This document shows positions 27,878 to 36,136 of a stretch of DNA of 64,000 nucleotides, piece by piece. Source of the DNA: Leptolyngbya sp. FACHB-321. Its GTDB lineage: Bacteria; Cyanobacteriota; Cyanobacteriia; Leptolyngbyales; Leptolyngbyaceae. The notes beneath the pieces were generated by a model. The model worked only from the letters and a program-made list of their open reading frames with translations. It did no database searches and was not told the DNA's origin. The stretch covers positions 1-64,000 of the forward strand of contig NZ_JACJPI010000045.1 in the NCBI RefSeq assembly GCF_014695975.1, read 5' to 3'. A program made the translations under genes and the position numbers. Positions within the stretch are counted from its first letter, which is position 1, and each line of letters opens with the position of its first letter.

Positions 27878-28188
27878 TCGGGGTTTGAATCTGGAAAACG
27901 ATTGTTGGGAATTTGCTCAGCTTCGGGGCAATCATCAGAGACAGCAGGCTCAACATTGCCTTTTGGAACAGCGGCTAGCTTTTGAGTGACAGCCCCTATG
28001 CTTTCTAGACGAACCATTTCTTCCCACGAACAGTTTTCGTCTTCTTCTTCAGTTTCGTAACGCAGGGTCACTAGGTCTCCTTCGATGTCGAGGATACGTG
28101 CCCGCTCAATCCAACGTTGCTGGTCCCGCAAGAAGATCCAGACTTCGCGACCGTCGCAACACAGTTGATAGATCTTGCGGTGTAACAT
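27874..28188 (-). CDS. Conserved cyanobacterial protein of unknown function
   Basis: A 104-residue soluble protein starting MLHRKIYQLCCDGREVWIFLRDQQRWIERARIL and continuing with an acidic stretch (TEEEDENCSWEEMVRLESIG). I recognise this sequence as strongly conserved in cyanobacteria, possibly the family called DUF6679, but I know no function. The variable, acidic C-terminal tail (after QKLA) is poorly conserved in type. An upstream start at 28218 would add ten residues not typical of the family. It converges with the cupin gene, overlapping four bases at the stops. Confidence 0.7.
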   Translation of the reverse strand: MLHRKIYQLCCDGREVWIFLRDQQRWIERARILDIEGDLVTLRYETEEEDENCSWEEMVRLESIGAVTQKLAAVPKGNVEPAVSDDCPEAEQIPNNRFPDSNPD

Positions 28189-28872
28189 GTTGCTTCTCCT
28201 GAGCAGTGAATGTGTCAAATACTTCGTGCAATGTCTCTATTGCAGGCATGGCTTTCACCGTCGTTGGGGCTTCCGTGCCTTGCTCCTTTAAGAAGCAAAA
28301 ACAGGGGGAAAGGCGTGTTGCCCTTATCCCACCCAGCGATCGAAGTATACCCAGCGGAGCGGCACTTGAAAAAACTTGAGCAGCTTTCATTGGATAGACC
28401 AATGTTAACTGAAAGGTGAAAAACAGCTTTAGGTTGCGCTTGAAGCGGAAAAATGTTTTTCGAGGTCATTATTCAAGTAAGGTTCAGTAGTTTCAGTAGG
28501 TTCTGCGTCGGCTAAGGACATCAGCACAGACCCTTACAGAGAAGAAAAACTTGGCGTATGGAGCAGTACAGATAAAGAGGCGCTGACAAAGAGAAACCCG
28601 TCACGAGCGTCTGTAGATCTAGCCATTTGCCTTAGCATTCTCCTTCACTAAACGTACAACAGACAATGTTGATTGAAGCCTCTTCAACTTAGACGATCGG
28701 TTTAAATCTCTTAAGTATCGGATTGTACCAACTATTCTAGCGATTGTTAAGCACGATGCGAGTGATTAGTGCCTAACTGAGGGCAAAGTGCAGATTGGAC
28801 CGGCGCTTACGCAACGAAAGTTTATTTTTGGTAGGGTAGCTGCAAGATCTTAGGACAGTGGAGGTGATTAAA
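28189..28872. other. 684-base gene-free region
   Basis: Neither strand shows a frame with convincing coding character; the open frames on the minus strand at 28215-28469 lack a ribosome site and a recognisable product. The region should hold the promoters of the divergent DUF gene and the creatininase homologue. A very good ribosome site, GGAGGTGA, is at 28860-28867. I see no tRNA-like or clear terminator hairpin in it. Confidence 0.4.
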
Positions 28873-29619
28873 ATGTTGCTGCAATTGAGTACCTGGCTTG
28901 AAGTAGAGGCATATTTGGAGCGATCGCAGGGTATTATCGTGCCGATCGGTTCCACTGAGCAACATGGTCCAACGGGGTTGATTGGCACCGATGCGATTTG
29001 TGCAGAAGCGATCGCGCGTGGAGTGGGTGAGGCGACACAAGCGCTCATTGCGCCGACGATCAACGTAGGCATGGCACTCCATCACACTGCGTTTCCGGGA
29101 AGTATGAGTCTGCGACCCAGTACGCTCATTTTGGTGATTCGCGATTACATCACCTGCCTGGCACGAGAAGGGTTTACACGCTTTTTCTTCATTAACGGGC
29201 ATGGGGGCAATGTGGCGACGCTAAAGGCAGCGTTTTCTGAGGTCTACGCCACTTTGGTTGATTTGCACGTGCCTCAGGCAGAGCAAGTTCAGTGCCAGGT
29301 AAGCAATTGGTATCTGTGCAGCCCTGTTTACAAGCTAGCGAAGGAGCTTTACGGCGACCAGGAAGGCTCTCATGCAACGCCTAGCGAGGTTGCCCTGACG
29401 CAATACGTTTACCCAGAAGCAATCAAACATGCCCCTTTAAGTGAACCCGTGGCGAAGGGACATCGGATTTATGGCGCGGCTGATTTTCGACGACACTACC
29501 CCGATGGACGCATGGGGTCAAATCCGGCGTTAGCAACGCCTGATCACGGCAAACAGTTTTACGAACTAGCCGTCAAAGATCTAAGTAAGGCGTATTTGGA
29601 GTTTCTCGCCGCAGTATAA
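28873..29619 (+). CDS. Creatininase-family amidohydrolase
   Basis: A 248-residue enzyme of the creatininase family, metal-dependent amidases that act on cyclic or linear amides. The signature is IIVPIGSTEQHGPTGLIGTDAICAEA (Glu and His as metal ligands), with ALHHTAFPGSMSLRPSTL and FFFINGHGGNVATLKAAF (second metal site) and EGSHATPSEVALTQYVYP. The cyanobacterial members are mostly uncharacterised, so creatinine is not an assured substrate. The ATG at 28873 follows GGAGGTGA by five bases, a strong ribosome site that decides this start over the GTG at 28858. Confidence 0.88.
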   Translation: MLLQLSTWLEVEAYLERSQGIIVPIGSTEQHGPTGLIGTDAICAEAIARGVGEATQALIAPTINVGMALHHTAFPGSMSLRPSTLILVIRDYITCLAREGFTRFFFINGHGGNVATLKAAFSEVYATLVDLHVPQAEQVQCQVSNWYLCSPVYKLAKELYGDQEGSHATPSEVALTQYVYPEAIKHAPLSEPVAKGHRIYGAADFRRHYPDGRMGSNPALATPDHGKQFYELAVKDLSKAYLEFLAAV

Positions 29620-29675
29620 AATGGCGCAAGTGGTAGAAAAATGTGAGGATTAGCCATTGGTTTCTGGCAAGGCGT

Positions 29676-29734
29676 GAAGGGGTGAGGGGTGAAGAGGGGA
29701 AAGAGTATGGCGTGAAGAGGGGAAAGAGTATGGC
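29676..29734 (+). repeat. Purine-rich repeat with a perfect 23-bp tandem duplication
   Basis: The 23-base unit beginning GTGAAGAGGGGAAAGAG and ending TATGGC occurs at 29689-29711 and again directly at 29712-29734. Related GTGAAGAG / AAGAGTATGGC segments lie at 45613-45676, 46507-46548 (reverse), 46890-46962 (reverse) and 57832-57893, all between genes. Confidence 0.75.
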
Positions 29735-29936
29735 GTATTCTAATCGGAAGTGGCTGTAGATTGCTTTTGCCCTTCTCGTTGGGCTTGACCAATAATCGTG
29801 GTTTTCCGTAGTGTCACTAGCTAAGGCAAGCGCGTTTAAGCAGATGCATAGTCCTAATGACAAAAAGGGCATTCTCAGTCATGTAGCCGTTTGCGTTAAG
29901 ACATAATTATTTCGCGTTACCGGAATGCCAGTAAGC

Positions 29937-29970
29937 CATGATGTGGCTGTAATCATGATGTGGCTGTAAT
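29937..29970 (+). repeat. 17-bp tandem repeat, two perfect copies
   Basis: CATGATGTGGCTGTAAT occurs at 29937-29953 and immediately again at 29954-29970. It lies 48 bases before the start of the downstream gene at 30018, where a promoter would be expected. The rest of the interval 29620-30017 shows no coding frame. Confidence 0.75.
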
Positions 29971-30017
29971 ACAGTGGCGCAACGATTGCCGCGATCGTGC
30001 AAAGCTCGGAGAATAGG

Positions 30018-31895
30018 ATGTTAGAAACCGATTCATCGCCTTCTTCAATGGATGCTATCTCACAGCAGCAATGCCTACAGCAGTTAGCACAGCAGTTACA
30101 GGCGTTGCTGCGATCGCACCCTCATGCGTCTCTAATGCAGATCCAATGTGTTGTGAAGCAAGGGCACTTGATGGTTCTTGGTCAGCATCCATCTGAGGGC
30201 GCGCCCGATTCGCAGGCAATCTTTGGCACGTTGGAGCAAGCGATTCCCACTCTGTTGCCCACGTTTCAAGAGCATTTAGGGCTAGGTACAGACGCTCCAC
30301 CGCAAGCAAAACTTTATCTAAGAGCGCTAGGACAACGGCAACCCCATGCTACTCACACCTTTCCCTTGCCGTTGATCGCGAAGCCGTTTGAGCCTTTGAC
30401 CGAGACGACAGACGCTGATTGGATGCTGGGCAGGGACGAGTCTACTGCCAACAAAAATGAGTTGCACGATCGTGAGGTGGGTCATGATCATGATGGGGGT
30501 AGCAGTGATGATATTCACGCTGCAACACCGCTGGAGACGGAAACCGCTGATCTGGCTCACTTGAACCCTGACTTGACACCGATCGCCCATCCAACACAGG
30601 CTGAGCGATCGTCCCTTTTGCCGTGGATCATTGCTGGTATTGGAGTCAGCATTATCGGCTTTGCAGGCGGGTTGTGGTTCATGTCGCGCCCCTGTATGGC
30701 TGGGGCTTGTGAACCATTACAAGCTGCACAAACGCTGAATCAGCAGTCTTTACAAACGTTGCAAACGGCAAAAACACAGCAAGATTTGCAGCGGGCACAG
30801 CAACAGCTTGCAGACTCAAAGCGGCAGCTTCAAGGCATTCCTAAATGGTCACGCTATTACAATGAGGCGCAGGCATTGCAGCAAGCTGCCCAAACGCAAG
30901 CACAGACGCTTGATCTAGCGTTGGGTGCTGAGAGCAAAGCCAACACAGCCATCCAGAAAAGCCAGGCGCTACCGCAGTCAACGGCTGATCTACGAGCAAC
31001 GCAGGGACTCTGGCGCGAGGCGATTGCTCAATTGCAAACAATTCCCCAGTCAAACCCTCTCTATACCTATGCCCAGGCGCGATCGACCGCGTATGCAGCG
31101 AACTTAGCAGCAATCGGCAAACTCTCGATCACGGAACAACAGGCACAGAAAAAATTGGAAGCAGCGAAAGAAACCGCCAAAATTGCGGCAGCTAGACAGG
31201 GTATTGCCCAAACCTCAGAAAACTGGCAGTTAGCGCAAGTAACGTGGCAAGTAGCCATCAATACCCTACGGCAGATTTCTAGCAGCACCACGAGCTATGC
31301 CGAAGCGCAGCGGCTCTTGTCAGACTACCAACCCAAGCTAGCGGCAGCCCGCGATCGCGCAACCCGAGAACAACTTGCCCAAAAAGCTTTCAATCAGGCG
31401 ATCGGGCTGGCGCAGAGAGCCGAAGCTGCACAAACTAGAAACCAATGGTCACAGGCAGTCGCTAATTGGAGAGACGCACTCACCAATATCAAGCAAGTGC
31501 CTGACAACACTGCCTATGCTGAACTAGCACAACCTCTGGTCGCCTCCTACAGCACCGCAGCGCAGCAAGCAGAAGCCCAACTTCAAGTTGCGGCTGCCAG
31601 ACAACGAACGCGGGATGACCTGAACCGCATTTGCACTGGGTCGCCCAGGATGTGTACCTACGCGATCGACAACGATGTCATTCGCGTGCAGTTTACCAGC
31701 GCTTACGAGCGGAAGCTCCGAACCGCATTCATCATTGGTCAATCCGGCGATCGAGGCACTTTGGGTGGAGCCGTCAACCACATTGAGACGCTACAAACTG
31801 CTCTGCAAGCGATTACTGACAACGCAGGCTTGCCACTCGAAGTTTATAGCGCCGACGGTAGCGAATTAATTGGGTCGTTTAATCCAAAAGGGTGA
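30018..31895 (+). CDS. Large membrane protein with coiled-coil extracytoplasmic region
   Basis: A 625-residue protein of unknown function. The N-terminal 190 residues are soluble, beginning with a Ser/Gln-rich stretch and a compact region (LMQIQCVVKQGHLMVLGQHP...LYLRALGQRQPH). One membrane helix is at about residues 196-218 (LLPWIIAGIGVSIIGFAGGLWFM). A long Ala/Gln-rich helical region (about 225-540), with repeated SKRQLQGIPKWSRYYNEAQ-, QLQTIPQSNPLYTYAQ- and DALTNIKQVPDNTAYAEL-type units, may form coiled coils. A compact C-terminal domain (about 545-625) carries two Cys close together (CTGSPRMC). I recall similar proteins only in cyanobacteria. GGAG precedes the ATG at 30018; a GTG at 29997 is the alternative. 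Confidence 0.65.
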   Translation: MLETDSSPSSMDAISQQQCLQQLAQQLQALLRSHPHASLMQIQCVVKQGHLMVLGQHPSEGAPDSQAIFGTLEQAIPTLLPTFQEHLGLGTDAPPQAKLYLRALGQRQPHATHTFPLPLIAKPFEPLTETTDADWMLGRDESTANKNELHDREVGHDHDGGSSDDIHAATPLETETADLAHLNPDLTPIAHPTQAERSSLLPWIIAGIGVSIIGFAGGLWFMSRPCMAGACEPLQAAQTLNQQSLQTLQTAKTQQDLQRAQQQLADSKRQLQGIPKWSRYYNEAQALQQAAQTQAQTLDLALGAESKANTAIQKSQALPQSTADLRATQGLWREAIAQLQTIPQSNPLYTYAQARSTAYAANLAAIGKLSITEQQAQKKLEAAKETAKIAAARQGIAQTSENWQLAQVTWQVAINTLRQISSSTTSYAEAQRLLSDYQPKLAAARDRATREQLAQKAFNQAIGLAQRAEAAQTRNQWSQAVANWRDALTNIKQVPDNTAYAELAQPLVASYSTAAQQAEAQLQVAAARQRTRDDLNRICTGSPRMCTYAIDNDVIRVQFTSAYERKLRTAFIIGQSGDRGTLGGAVNHIETLQTALQAITDNAGLPLEVYSADGSELIGSFNPKG

Positions 31896-31942
31896 GGGGC
31901 GAGAAGGAAAGGATGAAGAGAGAAAGGAGGCATAAGGAGCGT
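31886..31942 (+). repeat. Purine-rich GGTGAGG/GGAAAGGATGAAG stretch
   Basis: A run of degenerate purine-rich units starts at the stop of the preceding gene and runs into the spacer before the initiator tRNA. It resembles the other GTGAAGAG-type stretches of this window. Confidence 0.45.
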
Positions 31943-32060
31943 TTTAAGTTTGCTGCTTCCTGTTTGAGACTGTCTCCGCCCCCTGTTTGCGAGTCTCTCA
32001 AAAGAGATTTGAGAATAATTGCCACAATCTCGCTATTTATCGTTATACTGAACAAGTTGA

Positions 32061-32137
<77 letters not shown>

Positions 32138-32150
32138 AAGATTAAATTCA

Positions 32151-32190
32151 CAGAGCCTTGTTAGTTGAAAAGCTGACAAGGCTCTGTTTT
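32151..32190 (+). terminator. Rho-independent terminator of the initiator tRNA
   Basis: A 14-bp stem (CAGAGCCTTGTTAG with CTGACAAGGCTCTG, one G-T pair) with an 8-base loop is followed by TTTT. It lies 13 bases behind the tRNA. On the opposite strand no T-run follows, so it does not serve the convergent glycosyltransferase. Confidence 0.85.
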
Positions 32191-32241
32191 AGCTATTTAA
32201 ATTGCAAACATGGTGTGAACTGCTGCGAACGATCGCCTGCC

Positions 32242-32976
32242 TCAGCGGATGTCTTCATAAAAGCGCTTGAGGGTTGTGGCAGATGCGCCCATGCCCCAAA
32301 GAAAGCCCACAGAAAGATAGATCGCCGTTGCTTTGAGTGCCCCCCATTTAGCGACTCGTCGATCGGACGATTGTACGACTCGGTTCACCTGGCGAATGCG
32401 TCCATGCGGCAATAGCTTAAGGCACAAATCAGCCTCTTCCATGATGGGTAGCGCTGGATCAAAACCTCCACATGCCCAAAAAGCTTCACGACGACAAAAC
32501 ATTACCTGGTCGCCAAACAGGAGCCGCAACCCTTTGAAGGTAAAGAGATACGGGTGAAAGAGCAGAGGAGCATAATAGGTCTTCAAATAGTTGTGCAAGG
32601 AAACGCCCCAGCGCGTGGTTTCAGTGCCAGTCATGAGTGAAATAAAGCCACCGCAGGCGATCGCAGGGTTCCCCAACGTCCGTTCAATTACTGTGACCAA
32701 ATCATCAGGCACCAATGTATCCGCATGGAGAAAGCAAAGAATTTCTCCTGTTGCCGCCTCTGCACCTCGATTCATTTGAATCGAGCGTCCAGCCTGCTCG
32801 GAGTGAATGACGGTTGCAGATATGGAGGCAGCGATCGCAGTAGTTTCGTCTCGACTACCACCATCCACTACCAAAATTTCCCACGCAGGCGGGTCAAGCA
32901 CACTCAAGCAGCGCAGCGTCCGTCCCAGTGCCGCCGCCTCATTTAGGGTAGGGATAATGATGGAAACGCGGGGCAT
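32242..32976 (-). CDS. Glycosyltransferase 2, arsenosugar / rSAM-associated type (TIGR04283-like)
   Basis: A 244-residue GT-A glycosyltransferase. It starts MPRVSIIIPTLNEAAALGRTL, has the nucleotide site ILVVDGGSRDETTAIA, the DXD-like HADTLVPDD (about residue 90), and GDQVMFCRREAFWACGGFDPALPIMEEADLC with the catalytic acidic ED region. This is the 'transferase 2, rSAM/selenodomain-associated' type that travels with ArsS and the transferase-1 protein. Both lie just upstream on the same strand. A hydrophobic C-terminal segment (AIYLSVGFLWGMGA) may touch the membrane. Its exact sugar step in arsenosugar formation is inferred. Confidence 0.86.
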   Translation of the reverse strand: MPRVSIIIPTLNEAAALGRTLRCLSVLDPPAWEILVVDGGSRDETTAIAASISATVIHSEQAGRSIQMNRGAEAATGEILCFLHADTLVPDDLVTVIERTLGNPAIACGGFISLMTGTETTRWGVSLHNYLKTYYAPLLFHPYLFTFKGLRLLFGDQVMFCRREAFWACGGFDPALPIMEEADLCLKLLPHGRIRQVNRVVQSSDRRVAKWGALKATAIYLSVGFLWGMGASATTLKRFYEDIR

Positions 32977-33077
32977 AGAATAGATTTCACATAGTAGATT
33001 CCAATGAGTGACTGAGTGAGCGGCCAGCTAACCCTACGGGAAGCAAGCTACAGCTATCAGCAGTCAGCCCTTTAACC

Positions 33078-33103
33078 TTCTGCCCTCTGCCTCCTGCCTT
33101 CTC
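33078..33103 (-). repeat. GGCAGAA-type short tandem repeat (reverse orientation)
   Basis: Pyrimidine-rich TTCTGCCCTCTGCCTCCTGC is the reverse complement of the GGCAGAA/GGCAGAG units at 493-520. It abuts the stop of the arsS gene. Confidence 0.55.
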
Positions 33104-34242
33104 TAAATGATCGCCCCACTACACGAACTTCCTGCGCCAGCCGTACAGCCAAAGCAATGGTGCCCGGTTACAATCTCACGTTGGGCAAGGAGGGCTGCAT
33201 TGAAGTCGCGAATGTGGGGGCGTTGTCCATGAGGCTGCTGTGCTTCGAGATCCAGCATTTGATTGAAATCGCAGTCAAAAATGCGCCCATCCCAAGAAAT
33301 TGACAATGTGTTGCGGCACATTAAGCCTGCGATCGTGCCAGGGTTAAACGCATTCACCAGCCGTTCCATATACGCTTGCAGGCTGCCAGATGCCTCCAGC
33401 CATTCCAGGTAGCGCGAAATCGGCATATTGTTGAGGGCTATGAGGCGATCAAACGTAATCCCATAGTTTTCCTGCAACCCGTTTTTCCATTCTTTTTCAA
33501 TGCAAGGGTTATTTTTAGCGAGGCAAGTACCCACTGGATTAGTTACTAACACTAATTGCCGCTGCGGATCGCCCTGTCCGTAGCCTGCGGCATTCAGCCG
33601 TTGGAGAGCCTGAATGGATTTCTCGAACGTACCATCGCCACGTTGGGTATCCGTTCCTTCCTGCCGGTAGTGCGGTAGCGAGCAGACAATCTCTACGCCT
33701 CTTGCTGCTAGCCATTCAGGGAGATCCTGCATTCGTGGTAGCAGTAGTACGGTCAAGTTGCAGCGATCGATGACATGTTTGCCACGCGCCACACATTGAT
33801 CCACCAGATAGCGAAAATGGGGATTCATTTCTGGTGCGCCGCCCGTGATATCGACCGTGTGAGCCTCTGTTTGATCCAGCGCTTGCAGACAGGCATCGAT
33901 CGTTGATCGATCCATATTTTCAGCCGTGCGTGTAGGACCTGCATCCACATGGCAATGGCTGCACGTCATATTGCACAGCTTGCCGAGGTTAATTTGAAAG
34001 ATCTCCAGTTTGCCGGGTTGCAGGGTTTGCCATTGGTGCGCTGCCAGAGTTTGAGCAAAATTACCCTGCTGTGGCGTTTGGGACAAATCCACGGCGGCTA
34101 GATCTGCAAGCTGTTGGTGTGGGTCAGCCAACCGCGATCGACCATACAGCGTAGCTGTTGTCGCTTTGGACGAAGCCGTTGAGGATTGTCTTTTAGAAGT
34201 ATTCTTGCTGCCTAACGCCAAGTCTTGTACCGTTTCAGACAT
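33103..34242 (-). CDS. arsS: Arsenosugar biosynthesis radical SAM protein ArsS
   Basis: A 379-residue radical SAM enzyme. The 4Fe-4S cluster motif is Cys90-x3-Cys94-x2-Cys97 in GKLCNMTCSHCHVDAGP. SAM-binding signs follow (VDITGGAPEMNPHF). The C-terminal region is Cys-rich, with LMCRNTLSISWDGRIFDCDFNQML and HCFGCTAGAGSSCSGA, as in the ArsS family, where a Cys or selenocysteine near the C terminus is diagnostic. In cyanobacteria ArsS is needed to make the 5'-deoxyadenosyl dimethylarsine precursor of arsenosugars. The Ser/Lys-rich 30-residue start may be disordered. It is flanked by both associated transferases and an ArsM-like methyltransferase. Confidence 0.9.
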   Translation of the reverse strand: MSETVQDLALGSKNTSKRQSSTASSKATTATLYGRSRLADPHQQLADLAAVDLSQTPQQGNFAQTLAAHQWQTLQPGKLEIFQINLGKLCNMTCSHCHVDAGPTRTAENMDRSTIDACLQALDQTEAHTVDITGGAPEMNPHFRYLVDQCVARGKHVIDRCNLTVLLLPRMQDLPEWLAARGVEIVCSLPHYRQEGTDTQRGDGTFEKSIQALQRLNAAGYGQGDPQRQLVLVTNPVGTCLAKNNPCIEKEWKNGLQENYGITFDRLIALNNMPISRYLEWLEASGSLQAYMERLVNAFNPGTIAGLMCRNTLSISWDGRIFDCDFNQMLDLEAQQPHGQRPHIRDFNAALLAQREIVTGHHCFGCTAGAGSSCSGAII

Positions 34243-34343
34243 TAAAAATCCTTTGCAGTCTGCCTGTGGTCTTCTGTTAAAAGCTTATCGTTTACAAAGA
34301 GTTGCTGACCGCTTCACGTTGAAATCGCTTTTGGAGGTGCCGG

Positions 34344-34790
34344 ATGGAACTTGAGCGCTATGAAAAATGGGAACCTGTAGAAGGGATCATAACCCCTGCC
34401 TCTCGTGCCTGGATCAGAGATGATTATGAAGGTCTAGCGGTCACACTAGTTTTCTCTAAGATCATTGATGGGCTAGATAAAGAACTCGAAATATGGTTTG
34501 GTCGCGTGCCAGCTTACACCGTTCATGAAGAATTCGTCCATCCCTGGAATACCTATGGTTCTGAACCTGCCCCAAAGCTTGATAAAGGACAGTGGGATAA
34601 CTACAATTTTCCGCTCCGTATTGTTAAGAATTCTGTGTGGCTGCGATCATTCTCAGAGATGCAACTACTCCATTATCCAGATAGTATTCACTACAACTTC
34701 GTGACGCTAGACCAGACAATTGATGTTCTTTGCAACGAAGAGCCTGAAGTATCTTGGATCGATCCGTTATACGAATTTCCTAATCGATGA
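34344..34790 (+). CDS. Hypothetical protein inside the arsenosugar locus
   Basis: A 148-residue soluble, acidic protein that I do not recognise. It is rich in aromatic residues (MELERYEKWEPVEGIIT, LEIWFGRVPAYTVHEEF, DKGQWDNYNFPLRIVKNSVWLRSF) and ends EVSWIDPLYEFPNR. There are no membrane segments or known motifs. The ribosome site GGAGG eight bases before the ATG supports expression. It is divergent from arsS (101-base gap) and overlaps the end of the transferase-1 gene by 11 bases tail to tail. The composition resembles small immunity-type or SMI1-like proteins, but that is only an impression. Confidence 0.65.
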   Translation: MELERYEKWEPVEGIITPASRAWIRDDYEGLAVTLVFSKIIDGLDKELEIWFGRVPAYTVHEEFVHPWNTYGSEPAPKLDKGQWDNYNFPLRIVKNSVWLRSFSEMQLLHYPDSIHYNFVTLDQTIDVLCNEEPEVSWIDPLYEFPNR

Positions 34791-35406
34791 TCGTCTGAGC
34801 CGTGACTCGCTCCCAAACAGGCAAATCATCGGGTCGATCGACATCTGTCAGCGTCGGCAGAGTGGTCAGAGACAGATTAAAATTGCTCGCAATGTCTGCC
34901 GTTTGTTGAAACACGCGATCGGTGCTCCAGGCGATCGCTTTAAATAACTCAGGCACCATCCGTCGCAGCCCAATCAGATAATACCCACCATCCTCTGCGG
35001 GTCCCACCACCAAATCGGTTTGCTGTAATGCCTGAAATGCCTCTACCAGCAAAGCGGTAGTCAATTCTGGGCAATCGGTGCCAATGATGACCGCAGCCTT
35101 CATGCCACTATCAAACGCGGTTTGGAATGCCTGCGCCATACGATTGCCTAAATCCCCTTCGGGTTGTGGTTGGCAAACAAGATCTGTTCCTAACCAGGTC
35201 TGCATTTGGGCGCGATCGCCGCCTGCAAACCAGCATTCTACTGTTAACGATCGGTTTTGCTGTAAGGGCTTGACCTGAGCCAGCGTATGTTCCGTCATCT
35301 GGCGATGAAGCTCTGCGGCAGCTTCAGCGCCCAATGCCGGAATCAGCCGAGTCTTTGCCTTTCCTGGTTCTGGGTAGCGTGTGAAAAAAATGAGGCGTTC
35401 GCTCAC
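34780..35406 (-). CDS. Arsenosugar / rSAM-associated transferase 1 (DUF2064, TIGR04282-like)
   Basis: A 208-residue GT-A fold protein. It starts MSERLIFFTRYPEPGKAKTRLIPALG, the signature of DUF2064, resembling nucleotidyltransferases such as CofC. Further signs are GDLGNRMAQAF, VIIGTDCPELT (metal-binding Asp) and VVGPAEDGGYYLIGL. This family is found together with ArsS and transferase 2. Its gene is on the same strand but separated from arsS by the hypothetical gene on the other strand. Divergent from the methyltransferase gene by 72 bases, with a shared promoter region. The exact step is unknown. Confidence 0.87.
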   Translation of the reverse strand: MSERLIFFTRYPEPGKAKTRLIPALGAEAAAELHRQMTEHTLAQVKPLQQNRSLTVECWFAGGDRAQMQTWLGTDLVCQPQPEGDLGNRMAQAFQTAFDSGMKAAVIIGTDCPELTTALLVEAFQALQQTDLVVGPAEDGGYYLIGLRRMVPELFKAIAWSTDRVFQQTADIASNFNLSLTTLPTLTDVDRPDDLPVWERVTAQTIID

Positions 35407-35478
35407 GATCGTCCCTTTATGGTTAACGTCTTATGATTAACGTTGCCAGCATACCTGTAACCGCAACGGAAGCGAAGC

Positions 35479-36111
35479 ATGATCGAAACAACGGTGCGCG
35501 ACCAGTATAACCAGATGGCAGAGCGGTATGATCGCCGCTGGAGTCGCTATCTTTTCAATACACTGTCGTTTCTTAAAGACTGGGTAGCGATCGTGCCAGA
35601 AAGCACTGTGCTCGACATTGGCTGTGGTACGGGAGAGTTTGAACGGTTAGTGCTGTCAGAACAACCCGAACACACGATGGTCGGCGTAGATCTTTCAGAA
35701 GGAATGCTAGAAATGGCTCAACAAAAATGCCGCGACTATCCTCATGTTTCCTTTCAAAAAGCGTCTGTCGTTGCGTTACCATTTGTTGATCGCAGCTTTG
35801 ATGTCATTGTCTCTGCCAGCGCCTTTCATTACTTTGATGACCCGATCGCCGCACTGAAAGAAATGCAGCGATTGCTCAAGCCCAATGGTGAAATCGTGAT
35901 TTTGGATTGGTGCAAAGATTACATCATGTGCCAACTGTATGACGTTGTGCTGAAGCGGGTTGATCCGGCTTATCGGCAGAGCTACACGCAGGCTGAGTTT
36001 CACCACTTACTAACCCAGGCTGGTCTGGTCATCGATCGTGCCGCTAAAGTCCGCTTCGGTCTTGCCTGGGAATTGATGATTGCCACAGCCAAGACAGACA
36101 CTCCTCTGTAG
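35479..36111 (+). CDS. ArsM-like class I SAM methyltransferase
   Basis: A 210-residue methyltransferase. Motif I is VLDIGCGTGEF (about residues 44-54), then GVDLSEGMLEMA, FDVIVSASAFHYFDD and LLKPNGEIVILDW. Cysteines lie at 49, 84, 145 and 151; the pair in DWCKDYIMCQ recalls the cysteines conserved in small cyanobacterial arsenite methyltransferases (ArsM). Its place next to arsS and the two arsenosugar transferases supports an arsenic-methylating role, supplying dimethylarsenic to ArsS. I am sure of the methyltransferase fold and less sure of the substrate. Confidence 0.8.
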   Translation: MIETTVRDQYNQMAERYDRRWSRYLFNTLSFLKDWVAIVPESTVLDIGCGTGEFERLVLSEQPEHTMVGVDLSEGMLEMAQQKCRDYPHVSFQKASVVALPFVDRSFDVIVSASAFHYFDDPIAALKEMQRLLKPNGEIVILDWCKDYIMCQLYDVVLKRVDPAYRQSYTQAEFHHLLTQAGLVIDRAAKVRFGLAWELMIATAKTDTPL

Positions 36112-36136
36112 CTTCCTAATAACGAAAGAGCAGCCA

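Noticed and set aside
28215-28469. 84-codon minus-strand frame upstream of the cyanobacterial DUF gene
   Set aside because: It is low in coding character, lacks a ribosome site and overlaps the probable promoter of the conserved gene.
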